Shown here piece by piece: positions 5,257-8,220 of a DNA stretch of 8,220 nt. The translations under genes and the position numbers were made by a program. A model generated the notes under the pieces. The model made no database searches. It was not told the DNA's origin and saw only the letters and a program-made list of their open reading frames with translations. Position 1 is the stretch's first letter. Every line of letters begins with the position of its first letter. Source of the stretch: Thermoplasmata archaeon (lineage in GTDB: Archaea; Thermoplasmatota; Thermoplasmata; Lutacidiplasmatales; UBA184); the NCBI GenBank assembly GCA_030044475.1, contig JASHVP010000121.1:1-8220 (forward strand), given 5' to 3'.

Positions 5257-6633
5257 GTGCCTCGGTGGATTTCCGACGAACCGGGCGAGGAGGCGGCGAT
5301 GCTCGCCGCGCTCGGGATCGGCTCGGTGGACGAACTGTTCTCGGACGTCCCGAAGAGGGCGCGGATCGGCCGGCTGGGGATCGGTCCCTCCCGCGAGGAG
5401 CCCGAGGTCGTCCGCGAGGTCGACAAGATCCTGGCCCGCAACCGGCCCCTCTCGGGATTCGCGAACTTCGTGGGAGGGAGGCTGCCGATCCGGTACGTTC
5501 CCGCCGCGGTCGATGCGATGCTCTCGCGGAGCGAGTTCTTCACCGCGTACACGCCGTACCAACCGGAAGCGAGCCAGGGAATGCTCCGGGTCCTCTTCGA
5601 ATTCCAGAGCCTGTGGGTCGAGCTGACCGGCCTCGACGTGGCGAACGCCTCCCTCTACGACGGGGCGACGGCCGCCGGCGAGGCGCTCCTGTTCGCCCGC
5701 CGGTTGCACGACGGGCATCGGTTCCTCGTTCCCGCCAGCCTCCCCTGGGAGGAGCGGAGCGTTCTGCAGAACTACGCCAGCGGTCCCGGACTGATCGTGG
5801 AGGAGATCCCGTACGACCCGGGGAGCGGGGGCCTCGACCTCGCCTGGGTCCGGACGAAGGTCGGCCAGGGCGACGTCTTCGGGGTCCTGGCCGACGTGCC
5901 GAACGGGTTCGGCCACGTCGATCCCGCCGTGCTCGATCTGAAGTCGACCATCGGCGCGGTCCCGCTCGTCGTCGCCGCCGACCCGCTCTCCCTGACCGTG
6001 CTCGAGGCGCCCGGGCGGTACGGGGCGGACGTCGTGGTGGGGGAAGGCCTCGGGTTCGGCATCGCCCCGTCGTTCGGCGGCCCGGCGCTGGGCCTCTTCG
6101 CCTGCCGCAAGGAGCACGTCCGGATGGCTCCGGGGCGGATCGCCGGTGCGACGTTGGACGCGGACGGGCGGAGGGCCTACGCGCTGACCCTCCAGACCCG
6201 CGAACAGCACATCCGGCGGTCGCGCGCGACGTCGAACATCTGCACGAACGAGTCGCTGATGGCGCTCGCGTTCGTCGTGTACGCCACGCTGGTCGGGCCG
6301 CGGGCGCTCGCGCAGTTGCAGGCGTCGCTCGCGGAGCGGGCGAAGACGCTGGCCAGCGCCCTGGGCGGGGTCCCGGGCCTCCTCGCCCCCCGGTTCGATG
6401 CCCCGTATCTGGGGGACTTCGCGATCGAGCTCGTCTCCGGGACGGCCCCGGCGTTCCTCGAACGCCTCCGCCGTCGGAAGGTCCTCGGTGGTCAGGCGAT
6501 CGTCGACCCGCGGCCGGGGGCCCCGAAGACGCCCGAGCGGATCCTCGTGTCCGTCGGGGCGAGCGCCGGAGAGAAGGAGATCCAGCGGTACGTGACGGCG
6601 GCCCGGGCGGCCGTGGGAGGCGGGGGGCCATGA
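5257..6633 (+). CDS. gcvPA: Glycine dehydrogenase (decarboxylating) subunit 1
   Basis: The 458-residue alpha half of the split P-protein. With GcvPB it decarboxylates glycine on pyridoxal phosphate and passes the aminomethyl group to lipoyl-GcvH. The N-terminus (WISDEPGEEAAMLAALG, then DELFSDVP) matches the family, and length fits the usual ~450, so GTG 5257 gives a full-length protein. Other recognisable family blocks are FFTAYTPYQPEASQG at 94-108, NASLYDGATAAGEA at 130-143, ERSVLQNY at 166-173, and RRSRATSNICTNESLMAL at 320-337. It lacks the PLP lysine, as expected, since this lies in GcvPB. The last codon overlaps the gcvPB start as ATGA, so translation of the two is probably coupled. No gcvT, gcvH or lipoamide dehydrogenase gene is seen here. 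The protein ends in a short Gly-rich tail. Confidence 0.95.
   Translation: MPRWISDEPGEEAAMLAALGIGSVDELFSDVPKRARIGRLGIGPSREEPEVVREVDKILARNRPLSGFANFVGGRLPIRYVPAAVDAMLSRSEFFTAYTPYQPEASQGMLRVLFEFQSLWVELTGLDVANASLYDGATAAGEALLFARRLHDGHRFLVPASLPWEERSVLQNYASGPGLIVEEIPYDPGSGGLDLAWVRTKVGQGDVFGVLADVPNGFGHVDPAVLDLKSTIGAVPLVVAADPLSLTVLEAPGRYGADVVVGEGLGFGIAPSFGGPALGLFACRKEHVRMAPGRIAGATLDADGRRAYALTLQTREQHIRRSRATSNICTNESLMALAFVVYATLVGPRALAQLQASLAERAKTLASALGGVPGLLAPRFDAPYLGDFAIELVSGTAPAFLERLRRRKVLGGQAIVDPRPGAPKTPERILVSVGASAGEKEIQRYVTAARAAVGGGGP
6615..6620 (+). promoter_or_regulatory. Ribosome binding site for gcvPB
   Basis: GGGAGG near the end of gcvPA, nine bases before the gcvPB ATG at 6630. Together with the ATGA overlap it supports that start and coupled translation. 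Internal operon genes here carry such sites, while first genes seem leaderless. Confidence 0.55.
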
Positions 6634-8093
6634 CCTTCCGCCAGGCCCGATGGGACGAGCCGTCCGTCTGGGACCTCGCGCCCTCCGGTCCCGGTGAGGT
6701 CCCGAACGTCCCGGGCCTCCCCGAACGGTTCCGGCGGAAGGAGGGGGTCCGGTGGCCGGAGCTCTCCGAACTCGAAGTCGTCCGCCACTACACCCGGCTC
6801 TCGCAGATGAACTTCGGAATCGACACCTCCCCGTACGCGCTGGGGTCGTGCACGATGAAGTACAATCCGAAGGTCTCCGAATTGCTCGCCCGCCGGCCCG
6901 GGGCGGCCGACCTCCACCCGTCCCAGCCGGAGTCGACGGTCCAGGGCGCTCTCGAGATTCTCTGGCGGCTCGAGCGGATCCTGACGAAGGTGACGGGGCT
7001 CTCCGAGGTCTCTCTCCAGCCGGCGGCGGGGGCGCACGGGGAGTACGCCGCGCTGCTGATGGTCCGGGCCTATCTGAGGGACCGCGGCGAGCTCGGCTCC
7101 CGAACGGAGGTCCTCCTTCCGGACACCGCCCACGGGACCAACCCGGCCTCGGCCGCCATGGCCGGGTTCACGACTCGGGAGATCGCGTCGAAGGACGGAT
7201 GCGTCGACCTCGCCGCGCTGCGCGCGGCGGTCTCGGAGAAGACGGCCTGCTTCATGCTGACGAACCCGAACACCGCGGGACTGTTCGAATCGGAGATCCT
7301 CGACATCGCGCAGACGGTGCACGGGGCCGGCGGCCTGCTCTACTACGACGGCGCCAACCTGAACGCGATCCTCGGAGTCACCCACCCCGGTCGGATGGGC
7401 TTCGACGTCGCCCATCTCAACCTGCACAAGACGTTCGCGACCCCCCACGGGGGCGGCGGTCCCGGGGCCGGGGTCCTGGCCGCGGGGGAGACGCTCGCCC
7501 CGTACCTTCCGGTGCCCCGGATCGTGAAGCGGGGCCGGAAGTTCTCGCTGGACTACGACCGGCCGAAGTCGATCGGCAAGATCCGGGCCGGCTACGGGAG
7601 CTTCGGTCTCGACCTCCGGGCCTACGCGTTCGCGCTCGCCCACGGGGAGGAGGGATTGAAGCACGTGGCCCGACGGGCGGTGCTCAACTCGAACTACCTC
7701 GGCGCCCGGATGGGGCAGTACCTTCCCCGGCCGTTCCGACCGCTCGTGAAGCACGAGTTCCTGCTTTCGGGGGCGCCGCTCAAGGAGAAGGGGGTTCGGA
7801 CGCTCGACCTGGCGAAGCGGCTCCTCGACGAAGGGGTCCACGCGCCGACGATCTACTTCCCGTCGCTCGTGGAGGAGTCGCTGATGGTGGAGCTGCCCGA
7901 GACCGAGTCGAAGCGCGAGCTCGACGGATACTTCGACGCCTTCGTGCGGGCCGTGACCGACACCCCCGAGAACCTGCACGCCGCGCCCCGGAACCTTGCG
8001 GTCTCCCGGATCGACGAGGTCCGCGCCGCCCGCGAGCCGCTGCTCTCCTGGAAGGACTTGCGCGCCGCGCCCGCAAAGGTTGAAGCACCCTAG
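6630..8093 (+). CDS. gcvPB: Glycine dehydrogenase (decarboxylating) subunit 2
   Basis: The 487-residue beta half of the P-protein, carrying the PLP cofactor. Lys267 in HLNLHKTFATPHGGGGPG (262-279) is the expected Schiff-base lysine. Other family blocks are LGSCTMKYNPK at 71-81, LQPAAGAHGEYA at 129-140, PDTAHGTNPASAAMAGF at 164-180, NPNTAGLFE at 212-220 and YYDGANLNAILG at 238-249. All are intact and the length matches the usual 480-500, so the enzyme should be functional. The ATG at 6630 overlaps the gcvPA stop and is preceded by GGGAGG. With GcvT, GcvH and the lipoamide dehydrogenase, which must be encoded elsewhere, it would break glycine down to CO2, ammonia, NADH and methylene-tetrahydropterin/folate, or run in reverse. 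The stop is TAG at 8091-8093. The C-terminus (after about 475) is a short Ala-rich tail and overlaps a possible promoter for the next gene. Confidence 0.96.
   Translation: MTFRQARWDEPSVWDLAPSGPGEVPNVPGLPERFRRKEGVRWPELSELEVVRHYTRLSQMNFGIDTSPYALGSCTMKYNPKVSELLARRPGAADLHPSQPESTVQGALEILWRLERILTKVTGLSEVSLQPAAGAHGEYAALLMVRAYLRDRGELGSRTEVLLPDTAHGTNPASAAMAGFTTREIASKDGCVDLAALRAAVSEKTACFMLTNPNTAGLFESEILDIAQTVHGAGGLLYYDGANLNAILGVTHPGRMGFDVAHLNLHKTFATPHGGGGPGAGVLAAGETLAPYLPVPRIVKRGRKFSLDYDRPKSIGKIRAGYGSFGLDLRAYAFALAHGEEGLKHVARRAVLNSNYLGARMGQYLPRPFRPLVKHEFLLSGAPLKEKGVRTLDLAKRLLDEGVHAPTIYFPSLVEESLMVELPETESKRELDGYFDAFVRAVTDTPENLHAAPRNLAVSRIDEVRAAREPLLSWKDLRAAPAKVEAP
8079..8084 (+). promoter_or_regulatory. 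Possible TATA-like box of the M24 peptidase gene
   Basis: GTTGAA, preceded by GCAAAG, inside the last codons of gcvPB. Its centre is 27-28 bases before ATG 8109, the same leaderless spacing seen at the phosphatase and nuclease genes. The box is a weak match, and the gene may instead be read from the gcv mRNA, since only 15 bases separate the two genes. Confidence 0.35.
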
Positions 8094-8108
8094 CGGCTCC
8101 CGCGGCCG

Positions 8109-8220
8109 ATGAAGGCCCGCGTCGAGAAGATCTTCCAGAAGCTCGAGAAACCGGTCGACGCCATCGTGTTCGCGAACTCGGTCGATCCCCACCTCGACCA
8201 GAGCTTCTTCTACGTCTTCG
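8109..8220 (+). CDS. Probable M24-family (Xaa-Pro peptidase-like) protein, N-terminal fragment
   Basis: The first 37 residues of a protein cut by the window edge. It begins MKARVEKIFQKLEKPVDAIV and continues with FANSVDPHLDQSFFYVF, which resembles the N-terminal creatinase-like domain of archaeal M24 metallopeptidases annotated as Xaa-Pro dipeptidase or aminopeptidase P: a short helix, a DAIV strand, then a 'D..LDQ.FFYV' segment. The metal-binding catalytic domain would come after the window, so activity cannot be judged, and the assignment rests on a short match from memory. It is in the same strand and 15 bases downstream of gcvPB. No ribosome binding site is seen in that gap, which fits a leaderless start or weak coupling. 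A peptidase next to glycine cleavage genes would suit amino acid use, but that is only context. Confidence 0.55.
   Translation, partial: MKARVEKIFQKLEKPVDAIVFANSVDPHLDQSFFYVF

Noticed and set aside
5265..6629. An in-frame 5' extension of gcvPB running under gcvPA in another frame.
   Set aside because: The translation is low-complexity Arg/Gly/Pro sequence unlike any P-protein. The known gcvPB N-terminus begins at ATG 6630, which has a GGAGG site and an ATGA overlap.
8091..8111. TAG of gcvPB is in frame with the downstream ATG 8109, so reading through (or inserting pyrrolysine) would join gcvPB and the peptidase gene.
   Set aside because: Being in frame has a one-in-three chance. TAG ends four of the eight complete or 3'-complete genes here, so it appears to be an ordinary stop codon, and both proteins match families in their separate lengths.
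6492..8192. A 566-codon open frame on the minus strand across the end of gcvPA and all of gcvPB.
   Set aside because: It is antisense to a gene with intact family motifs, its translation is Arg/Gly/Pro/Val-rich without domains, and long antisense frames are expected in very GC-rich DNA where stop codons are rare. The same applies to the frames at 3690-5552 and 4876-6210 (minus) and 2182-3915 (minus).
1..8220. A defence island, mobile element, CRISPR array or other novel system.
   Set aside because: No transposase, integrase, restriction, toxin or Cas-like protein, no spaced direct repeats and no tRNA were seen. All genes belong to known core families with uniform base composition.

Overview
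The window is a gene-dense, very GC-rich stretch (my impression is around 70% GC; not counted) of archaeal chromosome. Evidence for Archaea: a split glycine dehydrogenase (GcvPA/GcvPB), a NOG1-family GTPase, a single-domain beta-CASP nuclease of the aCPSF2 kind, a small JAMM/MPN+ metalloprotease, an IMPase-like phosphatase next to NAD kinase, and TATA-like boxes placed about 26 bases before start codons, as expected for leaderless archaeal mRNAs. A high-GC member of the Thermoplasmatota is my best guess, but this is inference from style and gene content, not a phylogenetic result.

Layout. (1) 1-468, plus strand: C-terminal part of a radical SAM protein cut by the window edge. (2) 479-2662, minus strand: a compact three-gene operon, read right to left as IMPase-like phosphatase, NAD kinase, JAMM protease. 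The first two overlap by 4 bases (GTGA), the last two by 29 bases. (3) 2663-2760: a 98-base divergent promoter region. (4) 2761-3993, plus strand: beta-CASP ribonuclease. (5) 3983-5098, minus strand: NOG1-like GTPase, overlapping the nuclease tail-to-tail by 11 bases. (6) 5099-5256: a second divergent promoter region holding an 11-base inverted repeat. (7) 5257-8093, plus strand: gcvPA and gcvPB, overlapping by ATGA. (8) 8109-8220, plus strand: first 37 residues of a probable M24 (Xaa-Pro peptidase-like) protein, cut by the window edge.

How the genes relate. The phosphatase and NAD kinase probably set the NAD/NADP balance. In Methanocaldococcus the same two domains, in the same order, form one bifunctional protein (NADP phosphatase/NAD kinase, MJ0917), so the overlapping pair here looks like the unfused version. 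GcvPA and GcvPB form the P-protein of the glycine cleavage system; the T, H and L components are not in this window. The nuclease and GTPase are RNA-processing and ribosome-assembly functions.

No tRNA, rRNA, CRISPR array, insertion sequence or phage gene was seen, and no stretch over 300 bases lacks a gene. This is mostly housekeeping DNA. The points worth a second look are the split NADP phosphatase/NAD kinase pair with a JAMM protease in its operon, the leaderless promoter pattern that moves several start codons, and the inverted repeat between NOG1 and gcvPA.
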